A stretch of DNA of 64,000 bases, taken from an uncultured Cellulophaga sp. GTDB taxonomy: Bacteria > Bacteroidota > Bacteroidia > Flavobacteriales > Flavobacteriaceae. The translations under genes were made by a program, and so were the position numbers. The stretch is taken from assembly GCA_947492955.1 (NCBI GenBank), contig CANLOV010000002.1:461323-525322 (forward strand), read 5' to 3'. This document shows, one piece after another, positions 45,380 through 53,663 of this stretch. Positions within the stretch are counted from its first letter, which is position 1, and each line of letters begins with the position of its first letter. The notes below the pieces were generated by a model. That model saw only the letters and a list, made by a program, of their open reading frames with translations. It was not told the DNA's origin and made no database searches.

Positions 45380-46249
45380 TTATTTAAAATCGATATAATC
45401 TAATGGGTTTACCGGATTGCCTTCATTCCACAATTCAAAATGTAAGTGTGGCCCTGTGGTAAACTCTCCTGTATTACCTACAGATGCTATTACTTCTCCG
45501 GAAGCCACTAAGTCTCCCTGGCTCTTATTTAAAGACCCATTGTGCTTGTATACGGAAAGTAAGCCTTTTGAATGCTCTATTATTATTACATAACCTGTTT
45601 CTGTGGTCCATTCTGCAAAAATTACTGTACCGTCTGCTACCGATTTTACAGGAGTTCCCTTTGGTGCTAGCACATCTACTGCATAATGCTTTTTATCTGC
45701 ATCATAGGCTTGTGATAAGGTTCCTTCTAAAGGTGGAAAAAGCACCAAATCTACATGAGCATCATTCTTTTCAAACAAATTATATTTATCTTCCAATGCA
45801 ACCTCAGCCCTTAAAATAGAATCTTCCTTTATAGGTGTTAAATCTATAGTGGTTGGGTCTAATTTAAATTGCTTGGTTAGCGAATCTCTATTAACCTTAG
45901 TATTATCTATATCGCCATTTAAAACCATGCGAATATTATCTAAATACCTATTGGTATAATTTAAAACATTAACTAAAGAATCTGTTCTATATGTTAGTTC
46001 TGTAGCTTGCTTTTTTAGTTTAGTAGACGAATAACCAGGAATATACTCTCTTAAAGGCGTAAAAGCTATTAAAAGTGTTGTTAAACCAATAAGAACAATA
46101 ATAAATAATGTTCCTGTAATAAAAACATTTAATCTACTTAATTTAAAGGATATTTTTTCTTCAAAAGTACTCTCGTTAAGGATTACCAAACGGTACTTAT
46201 GCAGTAATTTCCTTTTTATTTCCTTTCTTTTTTTTCCTTTTTGGGCCAT
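45380..46249 (-). CDS. M23 family metallopeptidase
   Basis: A 289-residue membrane-anchored peptidase. Very basic cytoplasmic start (KGKKRKEIKRKLLHKYRL), one membrane helix about residues 41-67, a coiled-coil stretch (LKKQATELTYRTDSLVNVLN), then LytM domain: HYAVDVLAPKGTPV (HxxxD zinc motif), GLLSVYKHNG and GPHLHFELWNEG (HxH). It probably cleaves peptidoglycan crosslinks, or acts as an activator of cell-division amidases. Zinc residues are all present, so it is probably active. Divergent from tatA. Confidence 0.9.
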   Translation of the reverse strand: MAQKGKKRKEIKRKLLHKYRLVILNESTFEEKISFKLSRLNVFITGTLFIIVLIGLTTLLIAFTPLREYIPGYSSTKLKKQATELTYRTDSLVNVLNYTNRYLDNIRMVLNGDIDNTKVNRDSLTKQFKLDPTTIDLTPIKEDSILRAEVALEDKYNLFEKNDAHVDLVLFPPLEGTLSQAYDADKKHYAVDVLAPKGTPVKSVADGTVIFAEWTTETGYVIIIEHSKGLLSVYKHNGSLNKSQGDLVASGEVIASVGNTGEFTTGPHLHFELWNEGNPVNPLDYIDFK

Positions 46250-46424
46250 TAATTACAAATATAAGATTAGAAATGTATTTAAACTGTTTACTTAATAGAA
46301 AATATATGTTACAACTAAAATTACTAAATTCAATAATACATCTAAAACTAAGTGTACATCTAATAGTTAAACAACTAAAAATACTAAAAGCTTAATATTA
46401 ACAGCTTACTTGTTTCTTTTTTAT

Positions 46425-46432
46425 TAAATTTG
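46425..46432 (+). promoter_or_regulatory. Bacteroidota -7 box for tatA
   Basis: TAAATTTG fits TAnnTTTG, 20 bases before the tatA ATG. No TTG is at the expected -33 distance. Confidence 0.45.
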
Positions 46433-46452
46433 TACTCTAAAGCATTGCAGTT

Positions 46453-46635
46453 ATGATAGCATTAAATACATTTTTAGCAATTGGAGCTCCACAAATAATA
46501 CTTGTAATTGTTGTGGTTTTATTATTATTTGGGGGTAAAAAAATTCCTGAATTAATGCGTGGTCTTGGTAGTGGTATTAAAGAATTTAAAGATGCTTCTA
46601 AAGAAGATGACCAACTAAAAGAGAAAAACGATTAA
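46453..46635 (+). CDS. tatA: Twin-arginine translocase subunit TatA/TatE
   Basis: A 60-residue protein with one N-terminal membrane helix ([20 protein letters not shown]), the FGGKKIPEL hinge, an amphipathic helix ([16 protein letters not shown]) and a charged tail. This is the TatA layout, giving the pore of the Tat export pathway. tatC is not next to it. A terminator follows. Confidence 0.95.
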   Translation: MIALNTFLAIGAPQIILVIVVVLLLFGGKKIPELMRGLGSGIKEFKDASKEDDQLKEKND

Positions 46636-46667
46636 TAAGATAAAAATCAATTTATTATAATACAAAG

Positions 46668-46694
46668 CATTCCTTTTCAGGGATGTTTTTTTTT
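46668..46694 (+). terminator. Rho-independent terminator after tatA
   Basis: Six-bp stem CATTCC / GGGATG with loop TTTTCA, followed by nine T. Confidence 0.75.
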
Positions 46695-46829
46695 GCCTTT
46701 ATCTAAACCACAAAAAACTTTCATTTCACAACAAAAAAAGCTTGTTTTATATTACTCTAGGTACTTTTAACGTTATATAAGGTAACACCTTTAAGAATAA
46801 TTATAACTTAACCTATTTCTCCAAACGGA

Positions 46830-49238
46830 ATGAAAAAATTAATAACCACTTATTTTTTAATACTATACTTTGGTTGTTTTGCTCAAAATATAGAGCATAA
46901 CCCATTAAATGTAGATACTTCTACAAGTATATCTCTTGTGAATAATAATTCTACTTTAAATAATGAATTGTTTGATGAAGCTATTGAAGAAAGAGCAATA
47001 CCATACAGAAAATTTGAAAATTTAAATGGAACAAAAAATGGTTATTACCTTATTGCAGGAGTGTATAATGACACTAAAACTGTTTCTAAGCTAATAAAAA
47101 AGCTGAATAAAAAAGGTTTAAATTCTGGGTTTATTAATAACCCAAATACAAATTTAAAATATGTTTATGCAGGTTATTACACCAATTGGGAAAACGCATT
47201 AGAAAGCCATAAATCTAAATTTAACGCTAAGTATACAGAAGAAGTTTGGTTATTAAAAGTGGAAAAAAGCGAACCAATAACTAGCTCTGACTCTTTAAAT
47301 ACTGCTAAAAAAGATAATCCTAGCCTAAAAGAAAGTAAGCTCATAGAAAAAGCTGATACTTATTTTAATAAAATGTGGTACGCAGAAGCGGCAGATTTAT
47401 ACGAAGAAGTTTTAAAAAATAAAGAAAACTATAATGCCTCCATACTAAAAAAAGCAGGAGACGCTCATTACTATAATACAAATATGGAAAAGGCCCATTA
47501 TTGGTATGATATATTATATAATGATTATAAAGACGAGATGTCTTCTGATAATATCTTTAAATATGCGCATGCTCTAAAAGGAACTGGAAAATACGGAAGA
47601 GCTAAAAAACTAATGCGTTTGTATGGTAAAATGCAAAAAAACGAACCGCAGACTATTACAAACGACAACTTGTCTGTAAAAGAAACAACATTAGATAAAC
47701 TTTTAGATATTCAGAAAAAATATGAAGTTAAAAATTTAGCCGTTAATAGTGAATATTCTGATTTTTCTCCTATATATTATACTAATGAGAAAGTTGTTTT
47801 TGCATCTGCAAAAGACTCTTCTTTTTTTCATACCAGAAAGTATAAATGGAATGATCAACCTTACCTAGATTTATATGTAGCCAAAGTAAACAAAGAGTCT
47901 CTAGAATTAAAAAACGCTACTAAATTATCAAAGAAAATTAATACAAAATACCACGAGGCTTCTGTTGCTTTTTCTCCCGATAACAATACCATGTATTTTA
48001 CTAGAAATAATTATAATAAAAAAAATACAGGCAAAAAACTTAGACGAGATAAAAAAGGAATAAACCACCTAAAAATATATGTATCTAATAAAATAGACGG
48101 AGAATGGACTACAGCTGTAGAATTGCCTTTTAATAGTGACAATTACTCTACAGGCCACCCAGCTTTAAGCCCAGATGGAAAACAATTATACTTTGTTTCA
48201 GATATGCCAGGAAGCATAGGGCAAACAGATATTTTTGTTGTTGATGTTTTAGAAAACGGAACTTTTTCTAAGCCAAGAAACCTAGGTCCAGAAATAAATA
48301 CGGAGAAAAGAGAAATGTTTCCGTTTATTAATGAAAACAAACTATACTTTTCTTCTGACGGACACACAGGAATTGGTGGTTTAGATATTTTTGAAGCGGT
48401 GTATGATGATGAAGAAGGCTTTAGAGATGCACTAAATTTAGGTCAGCCTATTAATAGTAATTTAGACGATTTCTCCTATATCGTAGACAAAAAAAACCAA
48501 ACGGGATATTTTGCATCTAACAGAAAAGGCGGTAAAGGAGATGACGATATTTATTCTTTTAAACGCTTAATACCAGAAGAAGTAACTGGTAATGCTATTG
48601 CAGGTATTGTTACAGATATTATAGATGGTAATTTAATGCCAGAAGCACTTGTTGTTCTTTTAGACGAAAACAATATTAAACTTAAAGAGTTTGTAACAGA
48701 CAATGATGGTAGTTTTATTTTTGAAGATTTGGAAGGGTCTAAAAAATATACCATAAAAACTACAAAAGGTAATTATTTTGACGATGAAACTGTGGCAACA
48801 GCTAAAGCAAATGATATTGTAAATGTAGATATTGCACTAAAGAAATTAAAAGATTTAATTGCTGTTGAAGAAGGTATTAAAAAACTTAAAATTGAAAATA
48901 TTTATTTTGATTTTGATAGATACAGTATAAAAACAGAAGCTAAAACTGAGTTAGATAAAATAGTTGCTGTAATGAACGAATCTCCTAGTATGGTTATTAA
49001 GATTGAATCTCATACCGATTCTAGAGGTAAAAAAGCTTACAACAAATACTTATCTACAAAAAGGGCAGAATCTTCTAAAAATTACTTAATATCTAAAGGA
49101 ATAGACCCTAACAGAATACAAAGTGCTATTGGATATGGAGAAGAACGACTCTTAAATGGATGTGATGGTTCTATTCGTTGTACAGAACAACAACACTTAG
49201 AAAACAGACGTTCAGAATTTATTATTGTAAAAATGTAA
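46830..49238 (+). CDS. PorE-like OmpA family protein (SPOR, TPR, PD40, CRD, OmpA)
   Basis: An 802-residue exported protein. Order of parts: signal peptide 1-19; SPOR-like repeat about 68-147 (YLIAGVYNDTKTVSKLIKKL, YVYAGYYTNWENALE); TPR-like helices about 165-245; beta-propeller repeats of PD40 type about 290-580 (KYHEASVAFSPDNNTMYF, STGHPALSPDGKQLYFVSD, MFPFINENKLYFSSDG); a carboxypeptidase regulatory-like domain about 595-665; and the C-terminal OmpA peptidoglycan-binding domain with IESHTDSRGKKAYNKYLSTK. P. gingivalis PorE, a type IX secretion component that links the secretion ring to peptidoglycan, has TPR, propeller, CRD and OmpA. The SPOR-like part is extra. Expected in the periplasm. 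Confidence 0.85.
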   Translation: MKKLITTYFLILYFGCFAQNIEHNPLNVDTSTSISLVNNNSTLNNELFDEAIEERAIPYRKFENLNGTKNGYYLIAGVYNDTKTVSKLIKKLNKKGLNSGFINNPNTNLKYVYAGYYTNWENALESHKSKFNAKYTEEVWLLKVEKSEPITSSDSLNTAKKDNPSLKESKLIEKADTYFNKMWYAEAADLYEEVLKNKENYNASILKKAGDAHYYNTNMEKAHYWYDILYNDYKDEMSSDNIFKYAHALKGTGKYGRAKKLMRLYGKMQKNEPQTITNDNLSVKETTLDKLLDIQKKYEVKNLAVNSEYSDFSPIYYTNEKVVFASAKDSSFFHTRKYKWNDQPYLDLYVAKVNKESLELKNATKLSKKINTKYHEASVAFSPDNNTMYFTRNNYNKKNTGKKLRRDKKGINHLKIYVSNKIDGEWTTAVELPFNSDNYSTGHPALSPDGKQLYFVSDMPGSIGQTDIFVVDVLENGTFSKPRNLGPEINTEKREMFPFINENKLYFSSDGHTGIGGLDIFEAVYDDEEGFRDALNLGQPINSNLDDFSYIVDKKNQTGYFASNRKGGKGDDDIYSFKRLIPEEVTGNAIAGIVTDIIDGNLMPEALVVLLDENNIKLKEFVTDNDGSFIFEDLEGSKKYTIKTTKGNYFDDETVATAKANDIVNVDIALKKLKDLIAVEEGIKKLKIENIYFDFDRYSIKTEAKTELDKIVAVMNESPSMVIKIESHTDSRGKKAYNKYLSTKRAESSKNYLISKGIDPNRIQSAIGYGEERLLNGCDGSIRCTEQQHLENRRSEFIIVKM

Positions 49239-49260
49239 TCCCACATAAAACCTTAAACAA

Positions 49261-49300
49261 AAAAAATCTCGTTATGCTATAAAGCGTAACGAGATTTTTT
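49261..49300 (+). terminator. Rho-independent terminator
   Basis: Fourteen-bp perfect stem AAAAAATCTCGTTA / TAACGAGATTTTTT around a short loop, ending in a T run. It ends the PorE-like gene. Confidence 0.92.
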
Positions 49301-49325
49301 AGTTTATTGCAGTCAAAAAAACAAA

Positions 49326-49868
49326 TTGAATAACCTTCTTAAATACCGAGAAAAATTAAACTTAACACAACAACAACTTGCAGATAAGGCGAAAATATCT
49401 GTAAGAACCATTCAACGTATAGAAGCAGGACAAGAATTAAAAGGTTACACATTAGATGCTTTATCTAAAGCATTAGAAGTTAGCAGAGAACAACTACTTA
49501 AAGACAAAGATTTAGAAGAAAAAGAAACAAACACACAGATAATAAAATTAATAAACCTTTCCTCTTTATTGTTACTCATAGTACCATTTGGGAGTATTAT
49601 ACTTCCCCTTATAATTATGTATTGGAGAAAAGAAGTGAATGCTATTACCAAGCAAATCGTATCTATTCAAATTTTATGGACTATTTTGTTTCCTCTAGTT
49701 GTACTATTAGTTATCTTTTTGGGTAATCTTTTTAAAATAAACAAACAATCTGTTCCATTAACTATGCTGTTGTTACTACTGGCAAATGTTTATATTATAC
49801 TTCGTAATACCGCAGAAATACACAAAAACAAAAAATTACATATAAAACTGAATTTCAGTATTATATAA
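49326..49868 (+). CDS. XRE-family transcriptional regulator with membrane helices
   Basis: A 180-residue protein starting at TTG (no ATG fits). N-terminal HTH_3 domain: LLKYREKLNLTQQQLADKAK, ISVRTIQRIEAGQELKGYTL, then LSKALEVSREQLL. From about residue 75 there are three to four membrane helices (LINLSSLLLLIVPFGSIILPL, IVSIQILWTILFPLVVLLVI, VPLTMLLLLLANVYIIL). A membrane-tethered DNA-binding protein of this kind may report on envelope state. It lies 26 bp after the terminator of the previous gene, and the three-repeat element listed next follows its stop codon. Confidence 0.85.
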   Translation: MNNLLKYREKLNLTQQQLADKAKISVRTIQRIEAGQELKGYTLDALSKALEVSREQLLKDKDLEEKETNTQIIKLINLSSLLLLIVPFGSIILPLIIMYWRKEVNAITKQIVSIQILWTILFPLVVLLVIFLGNLFKINKQSVPLTMLLLLLANVYIILRNTAEIHKNKKLHIKLNFSII

Positions 49869-49872
49869 GCCC

Positions 49873-49905
49873 TGTCGGCTAGTTGTCGGGCTATTGTCAG
49901 GCCTG
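49873..49905 (+). repeat. Three tandem imperfect 11-bp repeats
   Basis: TGTCGGCTAGT, TGTCGGGCTAT, TGTCAGGCCTG in direct order. The stretch is much richer in G and C than its surroundings and lies between the XRE regulator stop and the serine hydrolase start. Confidence 0.6.
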
Positions 49906-49970
49906 TTTTAGAGCTTTTCTTTTCATTAGCATATACTTTTACATTGGTTAAACTTTAAATATATTAAACA

Positions 49971-51419
49971 ATGAAAAAGCAACTAGTACTTATTATCTTT
50001 TTACTAAATACAATACTACTTACCGCCCAAACAGAAACTAAACATACCATGGAAAAATGGTTAAAAGAAAACAATATTCCCGTTTTAGGTTTGGGTGTTA
50101 TAGAAAACGGAAAACTACAAAAAATAGAAGTGTTTGGAGATATTAAACCTAATGAAAAAGCACCTTATAATACTATTTTTAATGTAGCTTCTATTACAAA
50201 AACGGTTACTACTGTGGTTGCTTTAAAATTAATTAGTCAAGGTAAATGGACATTAGATGAGCCATTATATAACTATTGGATAGACCCAGATATTGCAACT
50301 AATCCAAACACAAAATTAATAACCACCAGATATGTTTTAACACATCAAACAGGGTTTCCTAATTGGAGAAGAAAAAATAAACTAAATTTTATGTTTACTC
50401 CAGGTACTAAATGTAGTTATTCAGGAGAAGGATTTGAATATTTACGCTTAGCTTTAGAGAAAAAATTTGGAAAAACATTAAATGAACTAGCTACAGCGTT
50501 GATATTTGAACCATTGCATATGAAGGATACTCAGTTTATTTGGAACCTAAAAATAGATGAATCTAGAGTAGCCGATGGGTTCAATAAAGAAGGAGTTGCT
50601 TATGAAACTTATAAGCGTAAAATATCTAACGGAGCAGATGATCTGTTAACAACGATAGAAGATTATGGTATTTTTTTAACAAGTGTAATGCAAGGAGAAG
50701 GATTATCTAAAGAAGTTTTTAAAGAAATGCAGTCTAATCAAGTTGTTTTTGATAAAAAACATTTTGGTTTAGGTTTTATAAGATATAATTTTAAAGATGG
50801 TAATTATGCGATTTCTCATAGTGGGGGAGACAAAGGAGTAAGTGCCATGATGGTTATGCTTCCTAAAACTAAAAAGGGAGTTGTGATATTTACAAATGCA
50901 GATAATGGTTATAAAGCATACGATAAAATTTTAACTCAATATTTGGGCAAGTATGGTGAAGAAATTATGGAGATTGAAATGGGAAAGAAAACAAATCCGG
51001 AAGTTAAAGTTTCTAATGAAATAAGAGCATATGAGCCTGTAAATGAAAAATTATATGATGACATACTTAAAATGGATTTGGATTTTTTTGATGCCTATAA
51101 TAGTTGTGATTTAGATAAACAGGCTAATATATATGCTGATAATATTGAGTTTTTTCATGATAAAGGTGGCTACATGACATCAAAGAAAGACATCCTAAAC
51201 AGCACCAAAAAATACATTTGTGGTAAGGTAAAAAGAGAATTAATAAAAGAAAGTGTTGAGGTATATCCTATCAGCGATTATGGTGCCGTAGAAATAGGGT
51301 TTCATAAATTTATTAATAGCCAAGAACCAGATGCAGAGTCCATCCCTTTTAAATTTATTATGATTTGGAGTAATAAAAGCGGTGAATGGAAGATTAAAAA
51401 GGTTATTAGTTTACATTAA
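49971..51419 (+). CDS. Beta-lactamase-family serine hydrolase with C-terminal NTF2-like domain
   Basis: A 482-residue exported protein. Signal peptide about 1-19 (LTAQ cleavage). The class C beta-lactamase/esterase fold from about 25 to 345: catalytic SITK in NVASITKTVTT (SxxK, about residue 75), YSGEGFEYLRLALEKKFG (Tyr-Ser-Gly where the family has YxN), and HSGGDKGVSAMM in the third-motif place. The C-terminal 120 residues (LDFFDAYNSCDLDKQANIYA, GGYMTSKKDILNSTKKYICG) look like an NTF2/DUF4440-type domain. Function: a hydrolase of peptides or esters, not clearly a drug-resistance enzyme. The Gly in the second motif is unusual. Confidence 0.85.
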   Translation: MKKQLVLIIFLLNTILLTAQTETKHTMEKWLKENNIPVLGLGVIENGKLQKIEVFGDIKPNEKAPYNTIFNVASITKTVTTVVALKLISQGKWTLDEPLYNYWIDPDIATNPNTKLITTRYVLTHQTGFPNWRRKNKLNFMFTPGTKCSYSGEGFEYLRLALEKKFGKTLNELATALIFEPLHMKDTQFIWNLKIDESRVADGFNKEGVAYETYKRKISNGADDLLTTIEDYGIFLTSVMQGEGLSKEVFKEMQSNQVVFDKKHFGLGFIRYNFKDGNYAISHSGGDKGVSAMMVMLPKTKKGVVIFTNADNGYKAYDKILTQYLGKYGEEIMEIEMGKKTNPEVKVSNEIRAYEPVNEKLYDDILKMDLDFFDAYNSCDLDKQANIYADNIEFFHDKGGYMTSKKDILNSTKKYICGKVKRELIKESVEVYPISDYGAVEIGFHKFINSQEPDAESIPFKFIMIWSNKSGEWKIKKVISLH

Positions 51420-51575
51420 ATAATTAAACTATTGAATAATAACTAATAAATATATCTGTTCACAACAAAGTAAAGTATTTACACAACAAAAATAACCGAA
51501 AATGTACGTAACATACAGATTATGAGTTATATAAATAATTAAAACATCAAACCAAACAACCTAAAACCTACTGTT

Positions 51576-51746
51576 ATGAAAAGTATATTACTTTTAAAAG
51601 AACTTTACTTACAAGCGTTTAAAACCATAAACCATTTCTTTATTAAGTCGTTTTTTAAAATATTCGCTTGGATATGTTTTATTAGCTTTGTTATAGTACT
51701 CTATGCTTTTATTTTTAGAGTTGCTACAGGTTTCGCTTTCGATTAA
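51576..51746 (+). CDS. Small membrane protein, 56 aa (DUF6747-like)
   Basis: The ATG opens a 56-codon frame that reads MKSILLLKELYLQAFKTINH, then a membrane helix (AWICFISFVIVLYAFIFRVA) and the end TGFAFD. This pattern (an amphipathic start and one helix ending RxATGFAF) matches small conserved proteins of Flavobacteriaceae that I believe are named DUF6747. A 10-bp terminator follows 25 bp after the stop, which supports a real transcript. Upstream 155 bp are free. Function unknown. Confidence 0.7.
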   Translation: MKSILLLKELYLQAFKTINHFFIKSFFKIFAWICFISFVIVLYAFIFRVATGFAFD

Positions 51747-51770
51747 CCTAACAATTACCTAGAAGAATAA

Positions 51771-51797
51771 AAAAAGCGCCTTAAATGGGCGCTTTTT
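51771..51797 (+). terminator. Rho-independent terminator
   Basis: Ten-bp stem AAAAAGCGCC / GGCGCTTTTT with a 7-base loop, after the 56-aa gene; it may also work in the opposite direction for the convergent lipoprotein gene. Confidence 0.9.
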
Positions 51798-51853
51798 AGT
51801 CTCTCTATTTCTGTAAATCTTTTTCATTAATACATTTAACTAATTGTTATACT

Positions 51854-52651
51854 TTATTTATTAAAAAAAATAAAATCTATATTTTCATACCTCTTTTTTG
51901 TCCAACTATCAATATTATTCGTATCAAATTGTTCCACATTAATTGAACCATCAAAAGGTTTTGAATATATAATTTTATTATTTGTTTTTAACTTTAATCT
52001 CATCTGTGTTTTAAACAATCCTCTATATTTTGTTTTTTTTATTATTAAAATATCATTTTGTCCAATAGAAGTAGTTCCATAACTATTTCCACAAGTTGAA
52101 TACCTCCAATATTCTATTGGTTTCCATTCTCCTTCTTTGTTTTTAGCTTCTTGAATTAAAAATATATCTCCGTCTTGATTATCTATGTGTACTGTATCTC
52201 TAGTTATATTTTTTATAAAAATCGGATAAGCTTTTACATAGTTTCTAGGTCTTTTTTTCCAAATCTCAAATATTGAATCTGTTTTATGCTCATCAAATAG
52301 AATTGGTGAAGGAGGAAAAGCAAAGTTTTCTAAATCGATGCTTAAATCTTGATTTAAGTCAGGTATAATTTCAACTTCCTTTATATCTAATGTATCCTTA
52401 TTCTTTAAAGATTCAGAATAATAAGAATTAATATTTAAACTATTTTTAGCAATTAAAATCGAATCATTTTTTACTCCAATATAAATCAACTGATTAATAG
52501 GCTTTCTTATGATTCTAGTTTCAAAATATTTATCTGATTTAGGTAATGTATCATAAACAATGGGAATCTTCCAATCGTCCGCAATATGTCTATTTCTTGT
52601 CTTACAACAAAGGAAAAAAAATATAACTATATAGGTTATTATTTTTTTCAT
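51854..52651 (-). CDS. Hypothetical lipoprotein-like protein
   Basis: A 265-residue protein with a short hydrophobic N-terminus (KIITYIVIFFFLCC), a lipobox-like FLCC at residues 13-16, and a beta-rich exported body (FIKNITRDTVHIDNQDGDIF, FKTQMRLKLKTNNKIIY). I do not recognise a family. It stands 13 bp downstream of the DUF4837 gene in the same direction and may share its transcript. Convergent with the 56-aa gene. Confidence 0.65.
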   Translation of the reverse strand: MKKIITYIVIFFFLCCKTRNRHIADDWKIPIVYDTLPKSDKYFETRIIRKPINQLIYIGVKNDSILIAKNSLNINSYYSESLKNKDTLDIKEVEIIPDLNQDLSIDLENFAFPPSPILFDEHKTDSIFEIWKKRPRNYVKAYPIFIKNITRDTVHIDNQDGDIFLIQEAKNKEGEWKPIEYWRYSTCGNSYGTTSIGQNDILIIKKTKYRGLFKTQMRLKLKTNNKIIYSKPFDGSINVEQFDTNNIDSWTKKRYENIDFIFFNK

Positions 52652-52664
52652 AATAGCATTTGTT

Positions 52665-53642
52665 TTAATCTAAAAACTTAATGGTTTTTAAAATAGCTTC
52701 TAGCTCAAACATATAGTCTCTTTTTGCTGTAGAGGGAGCAAAAACAAAACCTTCGATTACTATTTTTCTATTCTTTTCTTTATCGTTAATAATATAGGTT
52801 AAAAAAGGTCCTGCCATTGGGTATCCGTGCATTTCCCATATACCACGAACCTCAACTGCTTTTTTACCTCCAATTTCAGCAGGGAAAACATAAGGCGCAA
52901 AAGCTTTTTCTGTTATCATATAAGAACCCTCATCTGAACCCGGGATAAATGCTTGCCCTATAGAATCTCTCATTCTAATAATATCTTTTACAAAAGTAGC
53001 ATCGTTCTTAAAGTTATCTGCTGGCATACTGTAAGCAATAACATTCATATTTCCTTTAGGTATTTGCCTATCTATCCATACAAAATTATCTTCTTCTCTA
53101 CCTACTTTATATACTGAAGGTAAGTTTAACGTAATTCCTAAATTATTTTCTAATGCTTTTTCTTTATTTAAAGATCTTAAAAATCGTTTTTGTGCTTCTG
53201 CTATTTCTAATGATTTAAAAGCTTTTATAATTTCATCTGCTTTAGCGTCTATATTGGCAATAATTTCTTCGTCTGTTCTTCCTTTTATAACACCTACCTT
53301 TTGTGGCTTGGCATATAAATCTGTTTTTACATGACCTATATTTAGAGTGTCTTTTTGCACATATAATAATGATCGTGTTTGACGAATAGTTCCTGTAAAA
53401 ACTTTAGCGGGCAACTGATTTATAGTAAATAAAGGCTCTTCCCAAGAAAGTCCTAATGTGGGAGCTGCAAAATGCGCTCTTATTTTATCGCCTACTTTGC
53501 CTTTCCACAAATCATTATCAATTACTAAGGTTAGAGAATTAATAGCTCCTATGGATGCTGGCTTATAGTCTACTTCTTTTTTTTCTTTACAAGAAGAAAT
53601 AGTTAAAAAAAGTACTGCAATAAATAATCCTATTCTTTTCAT
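52665..53642 (-). CDS. DUF4837 family lipoprotein
   Basis: A 325-residue lipoprotein: signal with LFLTISSCKEKK, lipidation at Cys18. Body features LTLVIDNDLWKGKVGDKIR, EEPLFTINQLPAKVFTG, FVWIDRQIPKGNMNVIAYS and GIWEMHGYPMAGPFLTYIIND are those of the DUF4837 family, which is conserved in Bacteroidota and of unknown function. It follows the lytic transglycosylase by 21 bp and probably shares its operon, hinting at an envelope role. Confidence 0.88.
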   Translation of the reverse strand: MKRIGLFIAVLFLTISSCKEKKEVDYKPASIGAINSLTLVIDNDLWKGKVGDKIRAHFAAPTLGLSWEEPLFTINQLPAKVFTGTIRQTRSLLYVQKDTLNIGHVKTDLYAKPQKVGVIKGRTDEEIIANIDAKADEIIKAFKSLEIAEAQKRFLRSLNKEKALENNLGITLNLPSVYKVGREEDNFVWIDRQIPKGNMNVIAYSMPADNFKNDATFVKDIIRMRDSIGQAFIPGSDEGSYMITEKAFAPYVFPAEIGGKKAVEVRGIWEMHGYPMAGPFLTYIINDKEKNRKIVIEGFVFAPSTAKRDYMFELEAILKTIKFLD

Positions 53643-53663
53643 ACTATTATTTTAAAACATTAA

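Noticed and set aside
45484..45819. 111-codon plus-strand frame inside the M23 peptidase gene
   Set aside because: Leucine-rich artefact of the opposite strand of a conserved peptidase domain.
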